Assembly: GCF_002844195.1 (NCBI RefSeq)
Contig: NZ_PEND01000001.1
Location: forward strand, 558,001-622,000
Reading direction: 5' to 3'
Length of the DNA: 64,000 nt
Source of the DNA: Halegenticoccus soli
Lineage (GTDB): Archaea > Halobacteriota > Halobacteria > Halobacteriales > Haloferacaceae
The number at the start of each line of letters is the position of its first letter. Position 1 is the first letter of the stretch. The notes below the pieces were generated by a model, which saw only the letters and a program-made list of their open reading frames with translations, was not told the origin of the DNA and made no database searches. Below, piece by piece: positions 44,675 to 53,346 of the stretch. The translations under genes were made by a program, and so were the position numbers.

Positions 44675-45447
44675 CCGGCGATCCCGACGTGAGCGTCGTC
44701 GGCCCGGGCGACGTCGAATCGCGAGCCGCGTCCGTCGCGGGCAGGACGCGGGAGACCGTCTTCGAGGCGGACGAGGCGCTCCTGGCGCGGATTCGTCTGC
44801 CCGGCGGCGGCGAATCGGAGTGGCACGCACACGGCGAGCGCGAGGCGTACGGCGTCGTCGTCGAGGGTCGCGCTCGGATCGAGTACGGACCCGACCGCGC
44901 GGACGCGATCGACGTCGGGGTCGGCGAGTTCTTCCGCGTTCCGGCGGGAGTCGTCCACCGCGACGCGAACCCGAGCGACGACGAGTGCGTCGCCCTCGTG
45001 GCGTTCGTCGGGCCCGGCGACGGGGCGGTCGACGTCGCCGCCGAGGAACCGCCGTCGGAGGCGTCCCACCCGGCTCCGCGGGCGGCGGGCGAGGACGACC
45101 TCGTCCCGACCGCGCGGCTCAAAAACCTGACCCGCCTGACGCCGTTCCCGGACGCGCCCGTCCAGCAGGTTCGGGGCCACGCGAGCGGGCGCGTCGAGTC
45201 CGACTGGCACCACCACGGCGACAACGACGTCTTCGGCCACGTCCTCGCCGGCGAGGGGTACGTGGAGTGGGGCCCCGGCCCGGACGAGCGAAAGCTGGCT
45301 CGCGCGGGCGAGTTCTTCCGCGTTCCGGCGGGGGTCGTCCACCGCGACGTGAACCCGAGCGACGACGAGCAGGAATACGTGCTCTGGCTCACCGGCTCCG
45401 AGCCGCGGACGGTACGCGTCGACGGGCCGGAATCCGGGAGCGACTGA
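44671..45447 (+). CDS. Bicupin protein
   Basis: A 258-residue protein of two cupin barrels. The first has ESEWHAHGEREAYGVVVEGR and the second ESDWHHHGDNDVFGHVLAGE, each with the His-x-His metal site. Both end in near-identical GEFFRVPAGVVHRD. Cupins are metal enzymes or sensors; the reaction here is unknown. The two halves are so alike in DNA as to suggest recent duplication or gene conversion. Confidence 0.9.
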   Translation: MTGDPDVSVVGPGDVESRAASVAGRTRETVFEADEALLARIRLPGGGESEWHAHGEREAYGVVVEGRARIEYGPDRADAIDVGVGEFFRVPAGVVHRDANPSDDECVALVAFVGPGDGAVDVAAEEPPSEASHPAPRAAGEDDLVPTARLKNLTRLTPFPDAPVQQVRGHASGRVESDWHHHGDNDVFGHVLAGEGYVEWGPGPDERKLARAGEFFRVPAGVVHRDVNPSDDEQEYVLWLTGSEPRTVRVDGPESGSD

Positions 45448-45455
45448 CCCGGCAG

Positions 45456-46055
45456 TCACCGACGGCGCACCGTCCCGGCCGCCTCCCGGAGCGGTCCCGA
45501 GGACGGCTCCCCGCCGTCGAGCCGCGCCTGGTGCTCCATGACCAACTCCTGGACTTCCCGCGGATACCTCGCGTAGTCCGCGATCGGCCCGTACAGCCCG
45601 ATAGTGTCGTGCAACCGTTCGTCGTCCGGATCCGAGCGGTACGCGACGAACGCCGCGGCGAAGGGGACGAGCGTGAACAGGTAAATCGCCATCCACACGA
45701 GCGCGATTCCCGCGAACAGGGTCGGCGACAGGTCGACGCTCCCGAGGAGGACGAACACGGCGAGAAAGAGACACAGCGAGGCGCTGCCGACGGAGACGAA
45801 CGCCCACCGTCGCAGTTCGGGTCCCCGGCCGAGCGTCCGGATCGGGACGGACTCGGAGTACTGGAGGACGACCTGGAGGGCGATGGCCAGCGCGGGCAGC
45901 AGCAGCGCCACGAGTTCGAGCACGGTGAGGACGACGTCCACCCGTTCGTGATCGACGGGGATTCCGCCCTCCAGCAGGAACCCCCTGAGCGCGATCAGGA
46001 GCACCGCCGGTACCGCCGCGATCAACCACCGCCTCGAAACCGTCGGTCCCCTCAT
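45456..46055 (-). CDS. Membrane protein of unknown function
   Basis: A 199-residue protein with four predicted membrane helices (about 9-24, 40-58, 82-104 and 108-130) and a cytoplasmic acidic C-terminal tail. No family is recognised. The ATG at 46055 has GGTGA about 6 bases upstream; an in-frame GTG at 46064 overlaps that site. Convergent with the bicupin gene. Confidence 0.8.
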   Translation of the reverse strand: MRGPTVSRRWLIAAVPAVLLIALRGFLLEGGIPVDHERVDVVLTVLELVALLLPALAIALQVVLQYSESVPIRTLGRGPELRRWAFVSVGSASLCLFLAVFVLLGSVDLSPTLFAGIALVWMAIYLFTLVPFAAAFVAYRSDPDDERLHDTIGLYGPIADYARYPREVQELVMEHQARLDGGEPSSGPLREAAGTVRRR

Positions 46056-46166
46056 CTCCGTCACCTTACGGTCACTACCGCGCTCACGGCTATATCTTCG
46101 CTGGAGGGCGCACCGATCGGGCTCCTCCGGCCTGCGGCGACACCTCTGAGAGCCGGTACCGCAGTC

Positions 46167-46556
46167 TCAGTACAGCCGGCACGTCGCGGATCCGACCGCT
46201 ATCCGGACGAGCGCGTTCTCGGCGTAGGCCGTCTCGCCGGCGCCGTACTTGGCGTTGATCCGCCGGGCGGCCGCCCGCGTCTCCCCCTCGTCCTCGACGA
46301 CCGTCGCCGTTCCCTGGATCGCGACCATCCACTCGGTCCGACCCCCGGTGTCCTTCTGGATCGAGAGGGCGACCCGCGGGTTCCGCCGGACGTTCGCCAG
46401 CTTCCGCCCCGACGTGAGAATCTCGACGGTCCCGTCCGCGTAGTCGTACCACACGGGCGCGACGTGGGGGCGGTCGTCCACGCTCGTCGCCAGGTGAGCC
46501 ATTACCCGCGCGTCGGCTATCAGTTCTTCCACCTCGGGCGGCACCGTGTGGGACAT
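46167..46556 (-). CDS. Pyridoxamine 5'-phosphate oxidase-like flavin-binding protein
   Basis: A 129-residue split-barrel protein. MAHLATSVDDRPHVAPVWYD and KLANVRRNPRVALSIQKD are the usual flavin/F420-binding blocks of small PPOX-like oxidoreductases. It is probably a homodimeric FMN- or F420-dependent reductase; the substrate cannot be inferred. The ATG at 46556 matches family length. Divergent from the UPF0282 gene. Confidence 0.9.
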   Translation of the reverse strand: MSHTVPPEVEELIADARVMAHLATSVDDRPHVAPVWYDYADGTVEILTSGRKLANVRRNPRVALSIQKDTGGRTEWMVAIQGTATVVEDEGETRAAARRINAKYGAGETAYAENALVRIAVGSATCRLY

Positions 46557-46725
46557 GTTCCGACGGTCGTCTCAGAGCGCGAAAAGCGTTTTCGCCCCCG
46601 GCGGGGAATCGGGTCGAACTCCCGGGAGACGCGGACTGTCGGCGGCCGATCGACGCGGCCGGGGGACGTATCCGACGCCGGTCCGTAGGTGCGGCGGACG
46701 GACCGTGACCCGAACGCCGCCATCC

Positions 46726-47778
46726 GTGAGGCACGCCGACCTATCGTTCACTCCGGTCTGGAGCGACTCGCTCGGGGCGAAGACGACCTGCTGCTACGTC
46801 GAGACGCCCGACCTCTCGATCTGTGTCGACCCCGGCGTCGCCGCGATGCAGCCCTCCTATCCGCTGTCGGCCGCCGAGAAAGCGCGCCGCGAGCGGGAGG
46901 CTCGACGGGAGATCGAACGGGCGGCGTCGCGGGCGGATCACGTCGCGATCTCCCACTACCACTACGATCACTACCTGCCGGATCCCTCGCTGTACCGGGA
47001 CGCGGAACTCTGGCTCAAGGATCCGAACCGCTGGATCAACGATTCGCAGCGCGAGCGGGCCGGGGAGTTCCTCGCCGCGCTCGCGGCCGATCGCGGCGTC
47101 GAGCTGACGGAGACGCCGCCGCGACAGCGGGCGTTCGACGACCCGCTCTCCGACCTCCCGCACGCGACGGGGAAGGACTTCGGCGGCTATCAGGCCCGCA
47201 GGGAGGAGCTGCTCGAAACGTGGCGCGGGAGGTTCCGCGGCCGCGCGGAGCGGTGGGCGACGGAGCCGTGGGTCGAGGAGCCCCCCTTCGCCCGGTTCGC
47301 GGACGGGCGCTCGTTCGAGCGGGGCGGGACGCGCGTCCGGTTCCACGGACCGCTGTTCCACGGGATCGAGTACGCGAGCACCGGGTGGGTGTTCGCGACC
47401 GTCGTCGAGACTCCGGAGGCGAAGTTCGTCCACTCGTCCGACCTCGAAGGGCCCGTCGTCGAGGACTACGCGGACTGGCTGGTCGAGGAGGACCCCGACC
47501 TCGTCTTCCTCGACGGCCCCGCGACGTACCTGCTCGGCTACGTGGTCAACCGAACGAACCTCCGTCGATCCGTCGACAACGCCCGGCGGATCGTTCGGGA
47601 GGCGGAGCCCGAGCTGCTCGTCTGGGATCACCACCTGCTCCGGGACCGGCGCTACCGGGAGCGAACGTCGTCGTTCTGGGAGCTGGCGTCGGAGGGGTAC
47701 GACGTCCGGACCGTCGCCGAGCTCCGCGGCGTCGACCCGCTCGTCGACCGGCTCTCGGAATCCGACGGCGGGGCGTGA
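46726..47778 (+). CDS. UPF0282 metallo-beta-lactamase-fold protein
   Basis: A 350-residue archaeal hydrolase-fold protein of the UPF0282 group. The metal site is SHYHYDHYLP, with further ligands in VHSSDLEGP and LLVWDHHLLRDRRYR. The opening FTPVWSDSLGAKTTCCYVET and VDPGVAAMQPSYPLS are typical of this family. The start is GTG at 46726, which gives a normal N-terminus; GTG 46705 would add seven residues. A nuclease-like role is often assumed but not shown. Confidence 0.88.
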   Translation: MRHADLSFTPVWSDSLGAKTTCCYVETPDLSICVDPGVAAMQPSYPLSAAEKARREREARREIERAASRADHVAISHYHYDHYLPDPSLYRDAELWLKDPNRWINDSQRERAGEFLAALAADRGVELTETPPRQRAFDDPLSDLPHATGKDFGGYQARREELLETWRGRFRGRAERWATEPWVEEPPFARFADGRSFERGGTRVRFHGPLFHGIEYASTGWVFATVVETPEAKFVHSSDLEGPVVEDYADWLVEEDPDLVFLDGPATYLLGYVVNRTNLRRSVDNARRIVREAEPELLVWDHHLLRDRRYRERTSSFWELASEGYDVRTVAELRGVDPLVDRLSESDGGA

Positions 47779-47838
47779 CCGCGGCGGTGTCCTCCCGTCA
47801 CCCGCACCGGCCGCCGGTGCGCACTCGCGCCGCGCGAG

Positions 47839-48201
47839 TCAGGCGTCGAACGTCCCCGGCGCGGCGACGGCGACGGAGCGAGTGCCCTCGACGCGGATTT
47901 CGTACCCTCGGGTCCAGAATGTCAGGCGTCCGCCCGAACGGGGCGTCCCGTCGTACCTGTCCCCGAATATCGCGTCCAGCGCGTCGGCGTTGATCGCGTC
48001 GAACACCGGATCCATCTCCGTTGGATCGAGGCCCTCCGCGCGGGCGACCGCCATCGCAACCGCCTCGCTGACGGATTCGTGCTCGTCGATCTCACGCCGG
48101 ACCAGGGCGGTCGACTCTCCGTTCGCTGCGCTGCGCTCCGTTCCGTCGCGTCCGCCGTTCGGATTCGGTGTGGCGTGCGCTCGTTCGTCGTCTGTTTCCA
48201 T
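47839..48201 (-). CDS. HalOD1 output-domain protein
   Basis: A 120-residue protein. After a disordered acidic N-terminus of about 40 residues comes a HalOD1 domain (SVSEAVAMAVARAEGLDPTE, then GGRLTFWTRGYEIRVEGTRS). HalOD1 is a haloarchaea-specific output domain usually attached to signalling proteins; here it stands alone. It is on the same strand as, and downstream of, an HTH regulator. Confidence 0.9.
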   Translation of the reverse strand: METDDERAHATPNPNGGRDGTERSAANGESTALVRREIDEHESVSEAVAMAVARAEGLDPTEMDPVFDAINADALDAIFGDRYDGTPRSGGRLTFWTRGYEIRVEGTRSVAVAAPGTFDA

Positions 48202-48288
48202 GGTTGGCAGAACCGAACCGGGGCGATCCCCCGGCCGGACGTCTCACGGGGTACAGTTCCGCTTCCACCCTGTTGGACCTATCCGTTC

Positions 48289-48302
48289 ACCCCTGAAGGG
48301 GT
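48289..48302. repeat. 6-base palindrome with 2-base loop
   Basis: ACCCCT-GA-AGGGGT lies 88 bases upstream of the HalOD1 start and about 27 bases past the end of the HTH gene. It may be an operator or part of the HTH terminator. Confidence 0.45.
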
Positions 48303-48329
48303 TCATGTACTCGACGTCGTTCCTCGGCG

Positions 48330-48989
48330 TCAGTGCGTCACCGGTCGCTCCGCGAGGCCGGTGTGTTCGATCAGCGCGGACTGCGCCCGCCGGATCCGCC
48401 CCGCGACGGCCCGGGGCGAGATGCCGAGCGCCCGGGCCAGTTCGTCGAGGGTCGCGCCGCGGGGCTCGTCGAAGTACCCCTCCCGGTATGCGACCGCCAT
48501 CGCCTCGCGCTGTTCGGGCGTCAGTCCGTACCCGCGCTCCCGCCGCGGCTCCGGCGACGTCGACACCCGACGGAGGTCGATCGGGACGCCGTGTTCGCGG
48601 CAGAACTCCTTGAACGCGCTCGCCGCGTCGGCGTCGCCGAAGCGCACCTCGAACGTCCACTCCACGCAGGTCGCCCTGGCTTCCAGAATCGTGCCGTCGG
48701 TCCGCGTGATCCCGCGCAGCGTCCCCGCCGCGTCCCGGTTCCACTCGGCCGAGTACAGCGCGCCGTCCTCGACGCGCTGGATGGGGGTGAGCCGATCGAT
48801 GGCGGGCTCTTCGCGCGCCGACGCCTCGAACGCGCCCGTATCGTCGCCCCAGACCCAGAAGAACGGCATCACGGTGTTCTCGGTCGGGATCACCCGATCC
48901 AGTTCGAGCGTCATGTCGGGGTCGCCCCCGAGCGATCGTCCCAGCGCGCACGCCTGCGCGGGAACGCAGAACGTAACGACGACGGTCAT
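48330..48989 (-). CDS. HTH-10 (bacterio-opsin activator-type) regulator
   Basis: A 219-residue regulator with an N-terminal sensor-like beta region (TVMPFFWVWGDDTGAFEASA) and a C-terminal HTH-10 domain (YGLTPEQREAMAVAYREGYF, then TLDELARALGISPRAVAGRI). The TATA-like TAGTATATGG about 25 bases upstream fixes the leaderless start at ATG 48989; the in-frame ATG at 49013 lies inside that box. It may control the HalOD1 gene downstream. Confidence 0.9.
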   Translation of the reverse strand: MTVVVTFCVPAQACALGRSLGGDPDMTLELDRVIPTENTVMPFFWVWGDDTGAFEASAREEPAIDRLTPIQRVEDGALYSAEWNRDAAGTLRGITRTDGTILEARATCVEWTFEVRFGDADAASAFKEFCREHGVPIDLRRVSTSPEPRRERGYGLTPEQREAMAVAYREGYFDEPRGATLDELARALGISPRAVAGRIRRAQSALIEHTGLAERPVTH

Positions 48990-49008
48990 ACCTCTATCTA
49001 CGTCCGAC

Positions 49009-49018
49009 GCCATATACT
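49009..49018 (-). promoter_or_regulatory. TATA-like element for the HTH-10 gene
   Basis: On the minus strand this reads TAGTATATGG, centred about 25 bases before ATG 48989. Confidence 0.55.
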
Positions 49019-49081
49019 ATTATTTGCGAACGCGGCTGTGTTACCGTCGTCCCTGACTGTGGCTTCTCCCGATCCGCCCCG

Positions 49082-50164
49082 TCACCCCTCCCCCGGCGCG
49101 CGCTCGTCGCGCTCGCCGCCCCGCCCTTCGATGATCCCGCCGCGCCGGTTGGACCGGACGTCGTTGTTCGAGAGGCGGTTGTCGCGGGAGTCGAGGAGGA
49201 CGATCCCGCGCAGGTTGTCGGCGACGGTGTTGCCGACGATCGCGTTGCCGTCGCTGGAGATCAGGAGGATCCCCTCGGCGCGGCTGTCGGTGACGACGTT
49301 GTCGGCGACGGTGTTGTTCGCGCTGAACCGGAGCCGGATCCCGACGGCGTTCCCGGCGGCGGTGTTGTTCGAGAGCGTGTTGTTCTCCGAGCCGTCCGCG
49401 AGCATCACCCCGTAGAAGCGGTTTGAGAGCCTGTTGTCCGCGAGGACGTTGTCGTCGGCGGCGGACAGCCACGCCCCGGCGATCCGGTTGCCCTCGGCGG
49501 CGGTGCCGCGGACCGCGTTCCCGTCCGCGGAGACGAGCGCGAGGCCCATCTGGTTCCCGCGGACGGCGTTGTTCGAGAGCTCGTTGCCGCCCGCGCCGCC
49601 GACGAGGTGGATCCCGAACAGCGCGTTCGACGCGGCGGTGTTGTTCGACAGCCGGTTGCCGTCGCTCTCGTCGGCCACCTCGACGCCGTGGACGGCGTTC
49701 CCCCGGGCGACGTTGTCGACGAGGTCGTTGCCGCTCGAATTGACGAGGAGGACGCCGATCCGGTTGTCCGCCGTCGTCGTTCCGGCGATCCGACCGCCGT
49801 CGGCGCTGACGTAGCGGACGCCGTCGTCCCAGCCGGTGACCTCGACGTTCCTGACTGTCACGTTCGAGACGGGGCGCTCCCACGACCCGGCGACGATCCC
49901 CGCCGTGCCGAACGACCCGACGCCGTCGACGCGGTGGCCCCCTCCGTCCAAGACCACGTCGCTCGTCCGGATTCTGATGCACCGGCCGGCCTCGGCGTCC
50001 TCGATGTCGGCTGTGAGCTCGTACCGACCGGGTTCCGTGATCTCGGTGCAGGAGTCGATCCCGGCGTCGCTCTGCCCGGCGTCGGGGGGAACGACGGACT
50101 GGCACCCGGCCAGGAGCAGGAGCGCGCACGCGACCGCGGCCGCGAGGGGACGATCGATCTGCAT
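49082..50164 (-). CDS. NosD-like parallel beta-helix lipoprotein
   Basis: A 360-residue surface protein. The signal peptide ends with a lipobox (LLLLAGC), so it is a probable lipoprotein. From about residue 75 on it is a regular beta-helix, each turn carrying motifs such as GNELSNNAVRGN or NNTLSNNTAAGN, at least ten turns. NosD-type helices bind sugars or act in copper delivery to nitrous oxide reductase, but no nos gene is nearby. Function is open. Confidence 0.85.
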   Translation of the reverse strand: MQIDRPLAAAVACALLLLAGCQSVVPPDAGQSDAGIDSCTEITEPGRYELTADIEDAEAGRCIRIRTSDVVLDGGGHRVDGVGSFGTAGIVAGSWERPVSNVTVRNVEVTGWDDGVRYVSADGGRIAGTTTADNRIGVLLVNSSGNDLVDNVARGNAVHGVEVADESDGNRLSNNTAASNALFGIHLVGGAGGNELSNNAVRGNQMGLALVSADGNAVRGTAAEGNRIAGAWLSAADDNVLADNRLSNRFYGVMLADGSENNTLSNNTAAGNAVGIRLRFSANNTVADNVVTDSRAEGILLISSDGNAIVGNTVADNLRGIVLLDSRDNRLSNNDVRSNRRGGIIEGRGGERDERAPGEG

Positions 50165-50332
50165 GTGCCGAGGGTTCGATTCCGCGGCCCTTGGTCGTTC
50201 GTGTCGGGCCGCGTCGTTCGCGTCCCGTCGGACGCGGCTCGTCGACCGCCTCCGAGCGGAGCGACCGGCGCGGCGTTTCGGTTCGCCGACCGGCGGGGCG
50301 GGCGAGACGGCGTTCGCTCCCCTCCGCTCGAA

Positions 50333-50821
50333 TCAGGTGATGTACCGCCGCTGTTCCTCGGGAACGTCCTCTTCGAGGGCGTCGACCGCGGATTCGCTCA
50401 TCCGCACCGTGAGAACGGGCACGCGAGCGTTTCGAACGACCTCCTCCGCCACGCTCCCGAGGATCCGGTGGGCCTCTCCCGACCGCCCGTGCGTCCCCAT
50501 GACGATGAGGTCGACCCCGCTCTCGTCGGCGTACGAGAGGATCTCCTCGTGCGGTATCCCGTGACGGACTTCCCCCTTCACCTCGACGCCGAGCGCCTCG
50601 GCCCGCTCGGCGATCCGGTCAACCGCGTCCGCCCCCGCCCGTTGGAGCGCCCGCGCGACCTGCTCCTGCATCTCCTCGGGGAGCGCGCCGTAGGTCCTGA
50701 CGTCGACGACGTAGAGCGCGTGGACCGTCGCGCCGGCTATCTCCGCCTGAGACAAACACTGACGGAGCGCGATCGTCGTGCCCGCGCTCCCGTCCGTCGG
50801 GAAGAGTATGTCGTCGTACAT
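50333..50821 (-). CDS. Universal stress protein, UspA family
   Basis: A 162-residue UspA protein. It starts YDDILFPTDGSAGTTIALRQ, and the nucleotide motif is GTHGRSGEAHRILGSVAEEV. A 20-residue acidic tail follows. The TATA-like CTTATACC is about 35 bases upstream of the start. No operon partner. Confidence 0.92.
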   Translation of the reverse strand: MYDDILFPTDGSAGTTIALRQCLSQAEIAGATVHALYVVDVRTYGALPEEMQEQVARALQRAGADAVDRIAERAEALGVEVKGEVRHGIPHEEILSYADESGVDLIVMGTHGRSGEAHRILGSVAEEVVRNARVPVLTVRMSESAVDALEEDVPEEQRRYIT

Positions 50822-50943
50822 CCGATTCGGCGCGTGCTCACCCGTGTCGTACTAGGCGGTATAAGGGATAAGTACAGCGGCGGTGCGTTCGCCGCCGGCC
50901 GACCGGCGGGGGGAGACCGGGCGTCGGGAGCCGCGGAAGGCGC

Positions 50944-52128
50944 TCACCGCTCGTGGGCCGTGAACTCGCCGACCTCGTATCCGAGCGCCAGCGCGCCGGT
51001 GACGGCGATACCGAGCGCCCCGAACCGCAGGAGCGCCGTGAAGCCGGTCGTGACCGCGCGCTCCGCGGGTCGCTGCACGAGCGTCTGCTCTGCGACCCGC
51101 GAGACGAAGGTGAGCGGGACCCCGCTTTTCGCGCTCAGCAGCTCGTACGACGGCGTCAGGGCCGCGGTGAGAAAGACCGAGACCAGCAGCACGACGATGA
51201 GAACGGCCAGTTCCACCCGGACCGACCGCACGAACCACTCCACCGCCCGGCGCGGATCGGGGCCGGCGGGACGCCCGTAGACGAGGAGCCCCGGCAGTCG
51301 GCGGGCGAGACCGCCGTCGTCGGTCCCGTCGGCCGCCCGGAGGATCCGGCGGTGGAGGACGACGCGGTTGAGCCCCCCGAGCCCCGCCGCGACAAGGACG
51401 AGCGCGATTTTGATCGACAGGACGATTCCGTACGTGGTCGAGTGGAGCGCGTCCACGGCGGGCACGTGCCAGGCGACGATCACCGTGCCGGTGGCGAACG
51501 CGAGCGTGACGCCGGCGACCGCGACCATCGAGAACCGCCGGATGAGACCCGCCGCGACCCGGCTCAGGTCTCTGTGCCACTCCTCGGGGAGCAGCGACGG
51601 GAGCGCCGCGACGACGACGAGCCCGCCGACCCACAGCGCCGCCCCGGTCATGTGGCCGAACTTCATCAGGATCGCGGTCGACGCGTCCGAGACGGCGGTC
51701 GAGTGACTCCGCCAGCAGAGCGCGAGAAGCGCGAGAAGGGACCCGCCGAGGACCGATCCGAGCCAGTACCGCAGTCGAAGCCGCTCCGGGCGGCGGGACC
51801 TGATCGCGGTTGCCCCGCCGAGGGCGAGGATCGCGCCCGATTGAACGACCCAGGCGCGCCCCGGCTCGGTCACGAGCGTCCAACGGAGCGGGTCGACCGG
51901 CTGCGGGGCGGACGCCGCCCGAAAGAGGGCGAGCCCCGTCGCCGACGACAGCGCGGCGACGAGCGACCAGCCGACGAGCCGCACGGCGACGCGCTCGGCC
52001 CTCCCGGCGTCGATTCCGCGTTTCCGCATCTCGGGAAACACCACGAACTGGAAGGTGGCGGTCGCGCCGATCAGGACCATCAGTGCCGTCACCAGCACGC
52101 CCCGGAGAGCTGGTTCGACGGGACTCAT
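50944..52128 (-). CDS. CopD-domain membrane protein
   Basis: A 394-residue multi-span membrane protein with about eight helices. The central KFGHMTGAALWVGGLVVVAA is the CopD copper-resistance motif with its conserved His and Trp. Such proteins are thought to move or handle copper in the membrane. It is a single gene here; no CopC partner is seen, although a NosD-like lipoprotein is nearby. Confidence 0.86.
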   Translation of the reverse strand: MSPVEPALRGVLVTALMVLIGATATFQFVVFPEMRKRGIDAGRAERVAVRLVGWSLVAALSSATGLALFRAASAPQPVDPLRWTLVTEPGRAWVVQSGAILALGGATAIRSRRPERLRLRYWLGSVLGGSLLALLALCWRSHSTAVSDASTAILMKFGHMTGAALWVGGLVVVAALPSLLPEEWHRDLSRVAAGLIRRFSMVAVAGVTLAFATGTVIVAWHVPAVDALHSTTYGIVLSIKIALVLVAAGLGGLNRVVLHRRILRAADGTDDGGLARRLPGLLVYGRPAGPDPRRAVEWFVRSVRVELAVLIVVLLVSVFLTAALTPSYELLSAKSGVPLTFVSRVAEQTLVQRPAERAVTTGFTALLRFGALGIAVTGALALGYEVGEFTAHER

Positions 52129-52537
52129 TCCGCCCGTTCCACCTCCGGCGAGCTTCCGCGTCCCGGGGCGGTGCGTGCGTGATCGTTCGACGCTGTCGCC
52201 CGGCCGTCCTCGTCCGCAACCGGGCTCGAATCGCGCGATTTTGGTACGATCCTAGTAGGCTTCTGTGGCATGCTCGGAGGGTCGCTCTCGGGGCCTCTCA
52301 CTTTATCTGGCGACACCGGGTTTCCGCCCGTAGAACGGTTTCGGGCGCTTCACGCCGTTTCGAGGGGAGACACGCGTTTCGACCCTCGAAACACGTTCGT
52401 CGAGTCCGACGCGTCACCGGGTTCTCGACTCGCGGTCGACGGCGAGCAGTCGGGGATCCGCCCGCCCCGGCACCGCCAATCGAAGCGGGGAGCGGAACAC
52501 CGGGAGCCTCTTGGACGCGGGCGGCGTACCGCGGCGC
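52129..52537. other. Intergenic region with nested GTTTCG palindromes
   Basis: No supported gene. The second half contains several GTTTCG/CGAAAC motifs, including the 10-base inverted repeat at 52357-52392. The first half has a weak promoter for the CopD gene. Confidence 0.45.
52357..52392. repeat. 10-base perfect inverted repeat
   Basis: GTTTCGAGGG and CCCTCGAAAC flank 16 bases that contain a further GTTTCGA. It lies about 150 bases upstream of the ERCC4 nuclease gene. Large enough to be a regulatory palindrome or a foldback remnant. Confidence 0.6.
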
Positions 52538-53191
52538 ATGCGCGTCTCGGTGAGGGTCGACGATCGGGAGCCGCCATCGCTCGTCGAGGAGGTCCGCGCC
52601 CACCCGGACGTCGAGGACGTGACCGTCGTGCGCCTCCCGGCGGGCGACGTCGCGGTCGACGGCGTCGGGTTCGAGCGGAAGACGCTCCGCGATTACGTCT
52701 CCTCTGCGTTCGCGCGCTCCGGGACCGACCTCCGGGAGCAGATCGAGCGGCTGAACGCGCGGTACGGGTACTCCTACGTGCTCGTCGAGGCTGACCTCTC
52801 CGACACCGAGACGATTCGATCGGGCGTCTCTCCGGCCTCGATCCGGGGATCGATGGCGTCGATCACCGCCCGCACCGGAACGCCGGTGATCCCCTGTTCC
52901 GACCGGCGGCTGCTCGTCGACTTCGCCGTCCGCCTCGGTCGGAAGCACCTCGAAGACCCCTCCGAACGCCGGCTGAACGGCGGCGCGGTGACCGACCCCC
53001 GCGAACCGACGCCCAAGCGGATGTACGGCTGCATCGACGGCGTCGGTCCCGAGATCGCCACGACGCTGTACGAGGCGTACCCGACCGTCGAATCCCTGCT
53101 CGCCGCCGCGCCGGAGGAGTTGATGCGTATCGAGGGCATCGGTCCGAAACGCGCCCGGACGATCCACGCGGCGTTTCGAACCGCCGAGTGA
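52538..53191 (+). CDS. ERCC4-domain nuclease with helix-hairpin-helix
   Basis: A 217-residue XPF/ERCC4-type nuclease lacking the helicase part. The active site is VRVDDREPP, then the ERK motif in GVGFERKTLRDYV (about 46-52). A C-terminal (HhH)2 region includes GCIDGVGPEIATTLYEAY and IEGIGPKRARTIHAAF. Such short XPFs cut branched DNA as dimers. The ATG at 52538 starts directly at the fold. A role in repair is inferred from the domain only. Confidence 0.92.
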   Translation: MRVSVRVDDREPPSLVEEVRAHPDVEDVTVVRLPAGDVAVDGVGFERKTLRDYVSSAFARSGTDLREQIERLNARYGYSYVLVEADLSDTETIRSGVSPASIRGSMASITARTGTPVIPCSDRRLLVDFAVRLGRKHLEDPSERRLNGGAVTDPREPTPKRMYGCIDGVGPEIATTLYEAYPTVESLLAAAPEELMRIEGIGPKRARTIHAAFRTAE

Positions 53192-53346
53192 CCGTCGGAC
53201 TCGCCCGCGGCGAGCGCGAGACGCGCGATCTCCGATCCGCTCGGGGCGAGCGACGAGGCCCCGTGCGCCCTCGACGACGGTTCGGTTGCTGCTAGCACGC
53301 GTGTAACGGGATTCACGGTCCCGGCGTTCGTACTCGTCGACAACAG

